Positions 1 to 8,301 of a stretch of DNA of 64,000 nt are shown one piece after another. How positions within the stretch are numbered: position 1 is the first letter of the stretch; the number at the start of each line of letters is the position of its first letter. Position numbers and translations under genes: made by a program. This DNA comes from UBA1227 sp045599345 (lineage in GTDB: Bacteria > Bacillota > Clostridia > Oscillospirales > Acutalibacteraceae). The notes under the pieces were generated by a model. That model made no database searches. It worked only from the letters and a program-made list of their open reading frames with translations, and was not told where the DNA came from. Location of the stretch: the NCBI GenBank assembly GCA_045599345.1, contig JAZRVV010000019.1, positions 1 through 64,000 of the forward strand, written 5' to 3'.

Positions 1-37
1 GAAAGATTTTTCTTGCAATAACCCAGCCGATATGTAT

Positions 38-43
38 TATAAT
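38..43 (+). promoter_or_regulatory. -10 element of the promoter for the 50-residue ORF
   Basis: A perfect TATAAT lies about 49 bases upstream of the ATG at 92. The best -35-like sequence (TTGCAA, 13-18) sits at an over-long 19-base spacing, so the promoter is only moderately supported. It favours the ATG at 92 over the in-frame ATG at 32, which would precede the transcription start. Confidence 0.4.
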
Positions 44-91
44 GGGATAAGAGAAAAAGCGGAGAAGATTAAAACGGATGGAGGTATTATA

Positions 92-244
92 ATGCATGGA
101 CCGGTAATGGATAGAATAATTAGAGATGAAATAATTGCAAATAATTTGGAATATGTTAAGACAGGGGAACTTACAAAGGAAGCTGTAGCAAAAAAATTGA
201 AACTTTCGATAGAAGAAATCGATGAGTTGTTAGCTAAAAAGTAA
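92..244 (+). CDS. Small uncharacterised protein with helix-turn-helix-like tail (50 aa)
   Basis: I do not recognise this gene. A strong ribosome binding site (GGAGG, 80-84) sits 7 bases before the ATG at 92, which is preferred over the in-frame ATG at 32. The product is acidic and lysine-rich, predicted mostly helical. Its last 25 residues (GELTKEAVAKKLKLSIEEID) look like a small HTH or the C-terminal tail seen in some transposase-like nucleases. No catalytic residues are visible. It could be a remnant of a larger gene or a genuine short ORF; a good terminator directly follows, which supports a discrete transcript. Function unknown. Confidence 0.5.
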   Translation: MHGPVMDRIIRDEIIANNLEYVKTGELTKEAVAKKLKLSIEEIDELLAKK

Positions 245-255
245 GTTGATATGTG

Positions 256-281
256 GGGCGCTCTTTTGAGCGCCCTTATTT
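256..281 (+). terminator. Intrinsic terminator after the 50-residue ORF
   Basis: Perfect 8-bp stem (256-263 with 268-275), TTTT loop, then a TTATTT tail, 12 bases after the stop codon. Confidence 0.8.
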
Positions 282-300
282 GTTGATGTGAAGCGGGTTA

Positions 301-437
301 GGTTTTGTTCCAAGACCCTGAGCTAAAAGAGTACGCGGCCCTTTACAATAGGGGCAGTGGACGTATAATTGGAGAACTAAGAGGGGTTCAGGAACGGTTT
401 TGTTCCTGAGCCCCTCGCTAATAACACTGACGCGGCC
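301..437. repeat. Pair of imperfect direct repeats in a gene-free region
   Basis: The stretch 245-642 carries no convincing gene. It holds two related segments of about 40 bases, 301-340 and 396-437. Both begin GGTTTTGTTCC, contain GCTAA about 20 bases further, and end ACGCGGCC. The second copy overlaps the hairpin at 381-416. They look like decayed copies of one element. A weak reading frame on the reverse strand (377-568) has no recognisable motif and spans two hairpins, so it is probably not a gene. Confidence 0.5.
381..416. repeat. 15-bp inverted repeat (hairpin)
   Basis: Arms 381-395 and 402-416 pair over 15 positions with a single G-U, loop GGTTTT. Neither side has a T-run, so it does not look like an ordinary intrinsic terminator. 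Confidence 0.7.
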
Positions 438-509
438 ACTGACACTATTGTCAAGGGTTCGGAGTGATGCTCGGCAGAGCCCTTATCCTTTCTCTTTTTA
501 TCGGTGATA

Positions 510-559
510 TGCACAAATATTGACCGCTCGTCGGAGGACGAACGGTCGTAGGTTGTGCA
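510..559. repeat. Compound hairpin
   Basis: Outer arms TGCACAA (510-516) and TTGTGCA (553-559) enclose an inner stem, GACCG-C-TCGTC (522-532) with GACGA-A-CGGTC (537-547), closed by a four-base loop. The nesting of two perfect stems suggests a structured RNA or a palindromic element. A looser hairpin (453-460 with 477-484) lies just upstream. Confidence 0.6.
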
Positions 560-642
560 GATATACAAAGTTGTTTAACTTGTGTTGACATGAACTTAAG
601 TGACTAATAAACTCATTGATAAATTAAACGAGGAGGATACAT

Positions 643-819
643 ATGGTTTACTATACAGGTGACATTCACGGTGACATATCTAGAGTGATTAGTTTTATTG
701 AAAATAATAAACTGACATCTGAAGATATATTGGTTTTGCTTGGCGATGTAGGGCTAAACTATTACGGTGATAAAAGGATAGATAAAATGGAATTTTTAAT
801 GCATTCAATAGTGACTTGA
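643..819 (+). pseudogene. Truncated metallophosphoesterase (N-terminal 58 residues only)
   Basis: An AGGAGG (631-636) precedes ATG 643. The reading starts MVYYTGDIHGDISRVISFI and continues with LVLLGDVGLNYYG. The GDIHGD and GDVG segments are the first two metal-binding motifs (GDxHG and GDxxD-like) of calcineurin-like phosphoesterases. Family members run to roughly 200 residues or more and need the later GNHE and GHxH motifs. This frame stops at 819 and none of the later motifs is present downstream. It is a 5' gene fragment, most likely left by a deletion or insertion. The ribosome binding site is intact, so a short peptide might still be made. Confidence 0.75.
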
Positions 820-842
820 AATTTTGTTCATAATTTTGTTCA
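820..842 (+). repeat. Two tandem 11-base repeats upstream of the response regulator
   Basis: AATTTTGTTCA occurs at 820-830 and 832-842, a 12-base period, just upstream of the putative promoter. Direct repeats at near-helical spacing are typical of OmpR/PhoB-family operators, so autoregulation by the adjacent regulator is possible. This is an inference. Confidence 0.5.
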
Positions 843-869
843 CAATTTGGGTGAAATGTGGTTTAATAG

Positions 870-897
870 TTGCGTTAAGATTTATTTAAGGTATTAT
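870..897 (+). promoter_or_regulatory. Putative promoter of the two-component/HtrA operon
   Basis: TTGCGT (870-875), 16-base spacer, TATTAT (892-897), followed by the response regulator start at 929. Confidence 0.5.
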
Positions 898-928
898 TAC
901 TAATATTTATTTAGTTTTGGAGGTCAAT

Positions 929-1618
929 ATGAGCATAGGAAAGATTTTGGTAGTTGATGACGACACAAATATCTGCGAATTACTCAGACTCTATATGGAA
1001 AAGGATGGCTATTCAGTAGCTATTGCAAATGACGGCGAGAACGCTGTTAAGGCATTTAACGAAGTAAAGCCTGACATCGTTTTGCTTGACGTCATGCTTC
1101 CAAAGATGGATGGTTGGCAGGTGTGCCGTGAGATTCGCAAGGTAGCAGATACACCAATTATTATGGTAACTGCAAAGGGCGAAACTTTTGATAAAGTACT
1201 TGGTCTTGAACTTGGTGCAGATGACTATGTTGTTAAGCCATTTGATACTAAGGAAATTATGGCTCGAATCAAGGCTGTTCTTCGCCGTACTGCTACAACA
1301 CCTGAGGAAGAGACAAAGCAGGTTGATTATGAGGATCTCTCAATCAATTTGACAAATTACGAGATGAAGGTAAAGGGTGAGGTTATCTCAACTCCTCCAA
1401 AAGAGCTTGAGCTCATCTATCACCTCGCATCAAATCCAAACCGTGTATTCACTCGTGACCAGCTTCTTGATGAGGTTTGGGGCTTTGATTACTACGGTGA
1501 TAGTCGTACAGTTGACGTACACGTTAAACGTCTTCGTGAGAAGCTCGAAAACATCTCTGAGAAGTGGGCTCTCAAGACAGTTTGGGGTGTTGGATACAAA
1601 TTCGAAACAAAGGAATAA
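929..1618 (+). CDS. OmpR/PhoB-family DNA-binding response regulator
   Basis: Cytoplasmic transcription factor of a two-component system, 229 aa. The receiver domain (about 3-118) has the acidic pocket D10-D12, phospho-acceptor D54 in LLDVMLPKMDGW, and K103 in VVKPF. The C-terminal winged helix (about 130-226) carries the typical PKELELIYHLASNPNRVF and RTVDVHVKRLREKL segments. The start is the ATG at 929, preceded by GGAGG (919-923). It is followed after 6 bases by a sensor kinase and then an HtrA-type protease, an order that points to an envelope-stress or cell-wall circuit such as WalRK or CssRS; which one cannot be told from sequence. The tandem repeats at 820-842 may be its own binding site. 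Confidence 0.93.
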   Translation: MSIGKILVVDDDTNICELLRLYMEKDGYSVAIANDGENAVKAFNEVKPDIVLLDVMLPKMDGWQVCREIRKVADTPIIMVTAKGETFDKVLGLELGADDYVVKPFDTKEIMARIKAVLRRTATTPEEETKQVDYEDLSINLTNYEMKVKGEVISTPPKELELIYHLASNPNRVFTRDQLLDEVWGFDYYGDSRTVDVHVKRLREKLENISEKWALKTVWGVGYKFETKE

Positions 1619-1624
1619 TTTCTT

Positions 1625-3130
1625 ATGCGCAAAGGGAAAATAAATAATCGCCCTAGGCGCACCACGTTATTCCTAAAGTACTTTAGGGTAACTTTTTCGA
1701 TTATTCTTGTCACAACAATCGCTATGTGTGCGGTGTTTGTCGTTTTCATGGTTAACTATTGGACAACGTCCAGCGCTGACCAGCTGAAACGAAACGTTGC
1801 ATCGCTGGTCGATACGGTTCAGAGTCTTGACTCAAAGGGTACCTTTGAGGACAACCCTGAAGAGGCGTATTTGACACTGTATATTGACTTCCATACAGTG
1901 TCAGAAGCGCTGGGCGGAGACTTCTTTATGACCGACCTTGATGGCAATGTTGTGATTTGTAAAGAGCTTATCAATAATGACATGGAGGTCATCCACAAAA
2001 ATGCTGACCAATGCGTTATGCATAAGGATGCCAAGGTTGCAAAAGAGATACTTGAGAAGACAACTTCCAACGGTTATTACACGATGGAAAATATGAGAGG
2101 ACTCGGCAACCAGCTCTATATCATTGTTGGACAAAAGGTCCTTTACAAGGACGGCTCGCCAGTGGGTTATGTATACGGCACATTGCCGTTTACATCGGCA
2201 ATTAGCCTCTATGTTGGTAACATGATTAAACTCTTCGCTGGCGCCGCTGTTATTTCGCTCGTGTTCGCTGTTATCTTGGTATACCTCTTCAGTTACAAGA
2301 CAACAGTACCACTTCGCGAAATGTCCAGAATAACGAAACTTTATGCGCATGGGGACTTTACACAACGTATTGATGTTCGGGGCAACGATGAGCTCTCTGA
2401 TTTGGGTGAAAAGCTTAATCAGATGGCGGCATCCCTTGAGGTTCTTGATGACTCAAGAAGCTCTTTTGTTGCCAACGTTTCCCACGAACTTAAGACACCA
2501 ATGACATCCATTGGTGGCTTTATTGATGGTATTCTTGATGGTACCATCCCACAGTCAGAAGAGAAAAAGTATTTGAAAATAGTTAGTGACGAGGTAAAGC
2601 GTCTGTCGACGCTTGTACAGACTATGCTGACGTTGTCCAAGATTGAGGCAGGAGAGGAAAAGCTTCGCCCTTCTGAGACAGACTTGAATAACCTTTTGTT
2701 CACTGCACTCCTTAATTTTGAAAAGCCTATAGAGGAAGCAAATATTGAAGTTGTGGGCTTTGAGGATATGGATTCTATCAAGGTAATCGCAGATGAAAAG
2801 ATGCTTTACCAGGTAGTTTACAACCTCTATGATAACGCTGTTAAATTCACCAATGTCGGCGGCACAATTTATGTCGAAGTAATTGTTGAATCTGACAAGG
2901 TTACAGTCACAATCGCCAACACCGGTGAGGGTGTAAAAGACGAGGAACTCCTTCATATATTTGAGCGATTCTACAAGGTGGACAAATCACGTAGTGAGCA
3001 TGTCAAAGGTGTTGGCCTTGGACTCAACCTTGCAAAGAATATTATTGAGCTCCACGGCGGTGAAATCTCCGCCGCATCGACACCGGGTGAACTTACAAGC
3101 TTCAGCTTCTGGATCCCGAAAAAACAATAA
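1625..3130 (+). CDS. HAMP-containing sensor histidine kinase
   Basis: Membrane sensor kinase, 501 aa, partner of the preceding regulator. A first transmembrane helix (about 20-45) and a second (about 203-225) bracket an extracellular sensor domain of about 155 residues. A HAMP linker (about 226-280) follows. The dimerisation/phosphotransfer helix has SHELKTP with phospho-acceptor H287. The HATPase domain shows the N box (LYDNAVKFTN), G1 (ANTGEGVKDEE), the F box (IFERFYKVDKSR) and G2 (GVGLGLNLAK). No PAS domain lies between HAMP and the kinase core, unlike classical WalK. The extracellular ligand is unknown. Confidence 0.93.
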   Translation: MRKGKINNRPRRTTLFLKYFRVTFSIILVTTIAMCAVFVVFMVNYWTTSSADQLKRNVASLVDTVQSLDSKGTFEDNPEEAYLTLYIDFHTVSEALGGDFFMTDLDGNVVICKELINNDMEVIHKNADQCVMHKDAKVAKEILEKTTSNGYYTMENMRGLGNQLYIIVGQKVLYKDGSPVGYVYGTLPFTSAISLYVGNMIKLFAGAAVISLVFAVILVYLFSYKTTVPLREMSRITKLYAHGDFTQRIDVRGNDELSDLGEKLNQMAASLEVLDDSRSSFVANVSHELKTPMTSIGGFIDGILDGTIPQSEEKKYLKIVSDEVKRLSTLVQTMLTLSKIEAGEEKLRPSETDLNNLLFTALLNFEKPIEEANIEVVGFEDMDSIKVIADEKMLYQVVYNLYDNAVKFTNVGGTIYVEVIVESDKVTVTIANTGEGVKDEELLHIFERFYKVDKSRSEHVKGVGLGLNLAKNIIELHGGEISAASTPGELTSFSFWIPKKQ

Positions 3131-3145
3131 CTGGAAGTGATTTTT

Positions 3146-4366
3146 GTGGAAAAATCGAATAAGGCAGGTCGTACGTTTTTCATCATTATGTTGGTTGCAA
3201 TTTTGCTGATTGCAGGCATCGCAGCGATTGCCATTGTGCTTGATGGCAAGAGCGTTGACAAAGAAGCAAAAAAGGCAAAGGCCGCTGATGCTTCAGCGTC
3301 TTTGATTCAGGGCGAATCAAAGGAGTATAACGTAAAATCAGATGGCAAGATTTTGACATCTGTTGAGATCGCTGAGAAGGTAAAACCATCAGTTATGGCG
3401 GTTGTAACCTACAGAGGAAACGAGGTCTATGGTGAGGGCTCAGGCATCTTTATGAGTGAGGATGAGAGCGGCACTTACACTTATGTCTTAACCTGCGCAC
3501 ATATCGTAGATATGGGAAAAATCGATATCAAGATTGAACTTGAAGACGAGAAACAATATGACGCAGATGTGGTAGGCTTCGACTCAAGAACTGACATCGC
3601 TGTGCTCCGTGTAAAGGCAACCGGCTTTACACTTGCAGAATTCGGCGATTCATCAGTTTTGAAGGTTGGTGAACCAATCTATGCAATAGGTAATCCAGGC
3701 GGCACAGCTTTCTTTGGCTCGTTCACTGGAGGATATGTTTCGGCAATTGACAGACCAACCTCAACATCATCTAGTGCATATACAATGGAGTGCATCCAGC
3801 ACGATGCAGCAATCAACCCAGGTAACTCTGGCGGTGCTCTTGTAAATAGCTTTGGTCAGGTAATCGGAATGAACTCATCAAAGATTGCTGACGAGGAGTA
3901 TGAGGGCATGGGATTTGCGATCCCAATCAATGTAATACAGGAAGTTGTCGGAGACATACTTGAGTCTGGTTACGTTCAGGATCGTGCAAAGCTTGGCATC
4001 TCATACGTACAGGTAAGTCAGAATCAGACTTACAGTATGATTTGCAAGGCAAACAAATTGCCAAGCGGTTCAATCATTATTGCCAAGATTGATGAGGATT
4101 CATCACTCGCTGGCACTGACGTAGTTGAAGGTGATATCATCATCGCCGCAAACGGCAAAGAGATGGAGTCGGCTGATGTATTGCTCGACATTATTGAGAG
4201 AGCAAAACCAGGCGACAAGGTTGAGCTCAAGATTGCGCATGTTAACAAGGATTACACAGTTGAAAAGTTCAGTGTAACCGTAACCCTCTTGGAGGACACA
4301 GGTACAACTGAAGAAGTAACTGAGAAATCAAACGGCGAAGAATTCGAGAATCCATTCGCAGAATAA
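3146..4366 (+). CDS. HtrA/DegP-like serine protease with PDZ domain
   Basis: Membrane-anchored trypsin-like S1C protease, 406 aa, likely degrading misfolded extracytoplasmic proteins. One N-terminal transmembrane helix is followed by a protease domain with the triad H119 (CAHIVD), D150 (RTDIAVLRV) and S228 (NPGNSGGAL). A single C-terminal PDZ domain holds GTDVVEGDIIIAANGKEM, and the tail is acidic. GTG 3146 is chosen because GGAAG (3133-3137) sits 8 bases upstream; an in-frame GTG at 3137 lacks a site. As third gene of the operon it is probably both co-expressed with and regulated by the two-component pair, as known for CssRS targets. An intrinsic terminator follows. Confidence 0.92.
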   Translation: MEKSNKAGRTFFIIMLVAILLIAGIAAIAIVLDGKSVDKEAKKAKAADASASLIQGESKEYNVKSDGKILTSVEIAEKVKPSVMAVVTYRGNEVYGEGSGIFMSEDESGTYTYVLTCAHIVDMGKIDIKIELEDEKQYDADVVGFDSRTDIAVLRVKATGFTLAEFGDSSVLKVGEPIYAIGNPGGTAFFGSFTGGYVSAIDRPTSTSSSAYTMECIQHDAAINPGNSGGALVNSFGQVIGMNSSKIADEEYEGMGFAIPINVIQEVVGDILESGYVQDRAKLGISYVQVSQNQTYSMICKANKLPSGSIIIAKIDEDSSLAGTDVVEGDIIIAANGKEMESADVLLDIIERAKPGDKVELKIAHVNKDYTVEKFSVTVTLLEDTGTTEEVTEKSNGEEFENPFAE

Positions 4367-4374
4367 ATTGATGA

Positions 4375-4405
4375 GGGCAATGCATTTTTATGCATTGCCC
4401 TTTTT
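4375..4405 (+). terminator. Intrinsic terminator of the two-component/HtrA operon
   Basis: Perfect 11-bp stem (4375-4385 with 4390-4400), four-base loop, then TTTTT. Confidence 0.9.
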
Positions 4406-4434
4406 GTACAATTATGGTATTATATTTAATTGTC

Positions 4435-4453
4435 AATGTACTTATAGTACATT
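4435..4453 (+). promoter_or_regulatory. Inverted repeat upstream of rny
   Basis: AATGTAC (4435-4441) and GTACATT (4447-4453) form a perfect 7-bp dyad around TTATA, 25 bases before the rny start. A TTGTCA lies just upstream (4430-4435). It could be an operator overlapping the promoter or a small leader hairpin. Confidence 0.35.
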
Positions 4454-4477
4454 TTTATTATATAGGAGGTGTATTTT

Positions 4478-6031
4478 TTGAATACTACACTTGCAATTGT
4501 TCTTATAATTGTAGCTGCTGTTGTATGTGGTGTTATCGGCTTTATCGCTGGTGGCGCTCATCGCAAAAAGGTAGCAGAAGCCGCAATCGGCTCAGCGAAT
4601 CAAGAAGCTACTAGAATTATAAATCAGGCTATGACAAAAGCCGAACAAGCAAAAAAAGAAGCTATTTTAGAAGCAAAAGACGAAATCCACAAACAGCGTT
4701 CAGAGACTGAAAAGGATTTACGTGAACGCCGCGCTGAGGTTCAGCGCCAAGAGCACAGACTCATTCAAAAGGAAGAAAACATCGACAAGAAGACAGACGC
4801 TATCGAGAAGAAAGAGGAAATTCTTGCCGACAAGATTCAGAAGGCCGATGAAAAGATGGCCGAAATCGAGACCTTGAAAAAGAGCCAACTTGAAATGCTT
4901 GAAAAGATTTCTGGTTACTCTAAGGAACAGGCCAAGGCATTCCTTCTCCAGCAACTCGAGGAGACACTCGAACACGAAAAGGCAGTTCGAGTTCTTGACT
5001 ACCAGGAGAAGATGAAAGACGAGGCCGACAACATTGCTCGTGAGTACATCACAACAGCTATCCAGCGTTGTGCTGCTGACCACGCAGCAGAGGCAACAGT
5101 ATCAGTTGTTGCTTTACCAAATGACGAGATGAAGGGCCGTATCATCGGCCGTGAAGGTAGAAACATCCGTGCTATTGAAACTATCACAGGCGTTGACCTC
5201 ATCATCGATGACACACCCGAGGCAATCACAGTTTCATGTTTTGATCCAGTTCGTCGTGAGATTGCAAGACTTACTCTTGAAAAGCTCATCGCTGATGGTC
5301 GTATCCATCCAGCACGCATCGAGGAAACTGTTGAGAAGTGCAAGCGCGAGGTTGAGGCTACAATCAAGCAGACAGGTGAGCGCGCAGTAGTTGATGCTGG
5401 CGTTGGTAATGTTCATCCAGAACTTATCAAACTCCTTGGCCGTCTCAAGTACAGAACAAGTTACGGCCAGAACGTACTCAACCACTCACTTGAGGTTTCA
5501 TACATCTCTGGTCTCCTCGCTGAGGAGCTTGGAGCAGACGTTAAGCTTGCAAAGCGCGCTGGTCTCCTCCACGATATTGGTAAGTCAATCGACCACGAGT
5601 ATGAGGGTACTCACGTTCAACTTGGTGTTGAGTTTGCCAAGAAGTACAAGGAAAACGACAAGGTTCTCCACGCTATCCAGGCTCACCACGGTGACGTAGA
5701 GCCAAAGACAGTAGTTGCTTATATCGTACAGGCAGCTGATGCTATCTCTGCAGCACGCCCAGGCGCTCGCCGCGAGAACATCGAGAACTATATCAAGCGT
5801 CTTGAAAAGCTTGAGGAGATTGCAACATCATTTGATGGTGTTGATACATCCTTTGCTATTCAGGCTGGTCGTGAGGTTCGTATCCTTGTTAAGCCTGAGC
5901 AGGTATCAGATGACAAGATGGTACTCCTTGCTCATGATATCGCAGCAAAGATTGAATCTGAGCTCGAATATCCAGGCCAGATCAAAGTAAATGTAGTACG
6001 TGAATCACGTGCTACTGATTATGCAAAATAA
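4478..6031 (+). CDS. rny: Ribonuclease Y
   Basis: Membrane-bound endoribonuclease that starts mRNA decay in Firmicutes. The 517 aa match the usual size of about 520. Order: one N-terminal transmembrane helix (about 4-25), a long charged coiled coil (about 30-195), a KH domain with GRIIGREGRNIRAIE, and an HD domain with the metal motif LLHDIGKSID. The start is TTG 4478 with AGGAGG (4464-4469) 8 bases upstream. The following gene is ymdB, a conserved arrangement in Bacillus and Clostridia. Confidence 0.97.
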   Translation: MNTTLAIVLIIVAAVVCGVIGFIAGGAHRKKVAEAAIGSANQEATRIINQAMTKAEQAKKEAILEAKDEIHKQRSETEKDLRERRAEVQRQEHRLIQKEENIDKKTDAIEKKEEILADKIQKADEKMAEIETLKKSQLEMLEKISGYSKEQAKAFLLQQLEETLEHEKAVRVLDYQEKMKDEADNIAREYITTAIQRCAADHAAEATVSVVALPNDEMKGRIIGREGRNIRAIETITGVDLIIDDTPEAITVSCFDPVRREIARLTLEKLIADGRIHPARIEETVEKCKREVEATIKQTGERAVVDAGVGNVHPELIKLLGRLKYRTSYGQNVLNHSLEVSYISGLLAEELGADVKLAKRAGLLHDIGKSIDHEYEGTHVQLGVEFAKKYKENDKVLHAIQAHHGDVEPKTVVAYIVQAADAISAARPGARRENIENYIKRLEKLEEIATSFDGVDTSFAIQAGREVRILVKPEQVSDDKMVLLAHDIAAKIESELEYPGQIKVNVVRESRATDYAK

Positions 6032-6036
6032 TTTCT

Positions 6037-6064
6037 AGGGGCAGTGTTACTGCCCCTTGTTTGC
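6037..6064 (+). terminator. Weak terminator-like hairpin between rny and ymdB
   Basis: Perfect 8-bp stem (6037-6044 with 6050-6057), five-base loop and a short TGTTTG tail. Probably allows read-through to ymdB. Confidence 0.5.
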
Positions 6065-6086
6065 CCTTAGAAAGGAGGCCTAGGCC

Positions 6087-6863
6087 TTGAATATTTTGAT
6101 GGTAGGCGACGTAGTCGGCACCAGTGGCCTTGACTTCCTACGTCGCAAGTTGCCTAGTTTAAAGAGGGAACTATCTGTTGACGTCTGCATCGTCAATGGT
6201 GAAAATTCTGCGGACGGCAACGGCATTACAGCCGTGTCCGCTGAGAGTATTTTCACATCTGGAGCAGACGTCGTAACGACGGGCAATCACGCCTTCCGTC
6301 GTCGCGAAGCATATTCTTACTTCGACGACACGGAATGCTTACTTCGCCCGGCGAACTTCTCGCCGTCGGTCCCTGGCCACGGCGTATGCGTCCTTGACAA
6401 GGGACGCGTCAAGGTTGGTGTTATCAACCTGATGGGTACTATGTATTTGGACCCGCTCGACAACCCGTTTTTGAGTGTTGACCAGTTGTTGTCCTCATTG
6501 TCTGATTGCAAAATTGTGGTTGTTGACTTCCATGCGGAGGCAACATCCGAGAAAAAGGCAATGGGCTTTTACCTTGATGGCAGGGTATCAGCTGTCGCTG
6601 GCACCCACACTCATGTCCAGACAGCGGATGAGAGTATTCTTTCTGGTGGCACAGGTTACATTACCGACCTTGGTATGACTGGACCACTTGAATCAGTTTT
6701 AGGTGTTGTACCGTCAATTGTCATTGACAAGTTTAAGTACAACATGCCAGCACGCTTCGATTGGAAGCAAGGCAGCAGCGAACTTGACGCTTGCCTTTTT
6801 GAAATCGATGACAGTACTGGCAAGTGCTTATCAGTTAAACGTATTAGGATTTTGGAGGATTAG
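6087..6863 (+). CDS. ymdB: YmdB-family metallophosphoesterase
   Basis: Cytoplasmic calcineurin-fold phosphodiesterase, 258 aa. The B. subtilis member hydrolyses 2',3'-cyclic nucleotides and affects biofilm and motility decisions. Motifs seen: MVGDVVGTSG, NGENSADGNG, TTGNHAF, DFHAEATSEK, GTHTHVQTAD and DLGMTG, which are the family's metal ligands and signature blocks. Start is TTG 6087 with AAAGGAGG (6071-6078) 8 bases upstream. Linked to rny, whose product interacts with YmdB in B. subtilis. Confidence 0.95.
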   Translation: MNILMVGDVVGTSGLDFLRRKLPSLKRELSVDVCIVNGENSADGNGITAVSAESIFTSGADVVTTGNHAFRRREAYSYFDDTECLLRPANFSPSVPGHGVCVLDKGRVKVGVINLMGTMYLDPLDNPFLSVDQLLSSLSDCKIVVVDFHAEATSEKKAMGFYLDGRVSAVAGTHTHVQTADESILSGGTGYITDLGMTGPLESVLGVVPSIVIDKFKYNMPARFDWKQGSSELDACLFEIDDSTGKCLSVKRIRILED

Positions 6864-6865
6864 TT

Positions 6866-8287
6866 TTGAAGAGAATCATTTCCCTTTTACTTTGTCTTTG
6901 CCTTATCCTCTCATTCACGGCGTGTAGCATGAATGGGAAAGGCAAGCTATCGAAAAAGGGCGATGGTGAGGACGAAATCTCAATCAAAATTCCGTTTTCA
7001 CGTGAAGAGGGTTTAAACCCATTTGAGGCCAAGAGCCTCATGAACTATTGCATCATGCCTCTTATCTATTCAGGACTTTACACGGTTGATGCAAACTACA
7101 ATCCAATTATGGATATCGCAACTGGTGTGACCTATGAGGGCAAAAAGGCTACGGTCACAATTGATCCAGAGCGAAAGTTTTCTAACAGTAGAAAGATAAC
7201 AGCGGATGACGTTGTTTACTCATATAATCTTGCTAAGAAGTCGACCTATTATGGTTCCTTACTCCGTAACGTCACAGGATGCGTCAAGGTGTCCGACACA
7301 GAGGTTTACTTCGGTGCATCCACACCGAATATATACCTCGCAGCGTCGTTGACCTTCCCGATTATTCCTGATGGTTCAGCAAGGGACGCAGTGCCTCACG
7401 GCGCTGGCCCTTACATCTTCACCAAGACATCAGAAGGCGGAACCCTTTCCGCAAACATGTATTATCCAAACGGGGATTACGCAACCAAGACGATTTCACT
7501 CATCAATGTTACAGATGCATCCAACCTCAATATCGGCCTTGTAATTGGCAATATGAATGCAATGTACGATGACTTGTCGTCTGGCAAGAGCCAGCGTATT
7601 GCTGCAGGCTCAGCTCAGGTTGATTTAAACAATCTCATTTACTTAAAGTTCAATCACAGCAATATTTTTGCAAATCCAAAGCTTCGTCAAGCAGTAGCTG
7701 TTTTGTTAAACAAAGAGGAATTGATGAACGCTGGATTTGAGGGATATGGACAGGCAACTGATGTTCCATTCAACCCACAGTGGTTTAATGCAGAGGGACT
7801 TAAGGGACCAGAGCTTTCCTATGAGGAGGCTCAGGAGTATCTGACCCATGCACTTGGTGCATACAACATAGACATCCTTGTCAATAGCGACAATATGTTT
7901 AAACTCAAGTGCGCTGAGACGGTTGCGTCCGAGCTTGCTGTCGCAGGTATCAGCGCTTCTGTTCAAGCAGTGCCTCGTGAGATCATGGACGAAGGCATCG
8001 AGGCAGGAAATTACGATTTATACGTTGCTGAGTTTAAGATGAGCAACGATATGAATATAGGCCCGCTCCTCCACGAAGAGGACGACCTTGATACACAAAT
8101 AGCATTCTTTACATTCCTATCTGGCAATACATCTGGTGAGGACTTTATGGCCGTGTTCAATGAGAACATGCCATTCATCCCAGTGTGTATTAGATATGGC
8201 GTTGTGTCATATTCAAAGGGAATTCAGGGTGGTATAGCACCACTGCCGAATAACCCTTATGCCAATTTGATGGAATGGTACTTATAG
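6866..8287 (+). CDS. Family 5 extracellular solute-binding lipoprotein
   Basis: Probable substrate-binding component of an oligopeptide-type ABC importer, 473 aa. It has a lipoprotein signal with lipobox FTAC near residue 20, the FSNSRKITADDVVYSYNLAK segment and the FANPKLRQAVAVLLNKEEL segment that characterise this family. Start is TTG 6866 with TGGAGG (6853-6858), 2 bases after ymdB. Family members are usually 500-550 aa and sit next to permease and ATPase genes. Here none is present: the gene lies between ymdB and a Gls24 gene, so it either serves a transporter elsewhere or acts as a sensor. Ligand unknown. Confidence 0.85.
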   Translation: MKRIISLLLCLCLILSFTACSMNGKGKLSKKGDGEDEISIKIPFSREEGLNPFEAKSLMNYCIMPLIYSGLYTVDANYNPIMDIATGVTYEGKKATVTIDPERKFSNSRKITADDVVYSYNLAKKSTYYGSLLRNVTGCVKVSDTEVYFGASTPNIYLAASLTFPIIPDGSARDAVPHGAGPYIFTKTSEGGTLSANMYYPNGDYATKTISLINVTDASNLNIGLVIGNMNAMYDDLSSGKSQRIAAGSAQVDLNNLIYLKFNHSNIFANPKLRQAVAVLLNKEELMNAGFEGYGQATDVPFNPQWFNAEGLKGPELSYEEAQEYLTHALGAYNIDILVNSDNMFKLKCAETVASELAVAGISASVQAVPREIMDEGIEAGNYDLYVAEFKMSNDMNIGPLLHEEDDLDTQIAFFTFLSGNTSGEDFMAVFNENMPFIPVCIRYGVVSYSKGIQGGIAPLPNNPYANLMEWYL

Positions 8288-8301
8288 AAGGAGAGTGTCA
8301 A

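Noticed and set aside
377..568. 63-residue reverse-strand frame in the left intergenic region
   Set aside because: It runs through two strong hairpins, has no recognisable motif and no clear ribosome site; treated as non-coding.
8275..8301. Upstream in-frame start for the Gls24 gene
   Set aside because: It would overlap the preceding lipoprotein gene; the ATG at 8302 has a proper AAGGAG site.
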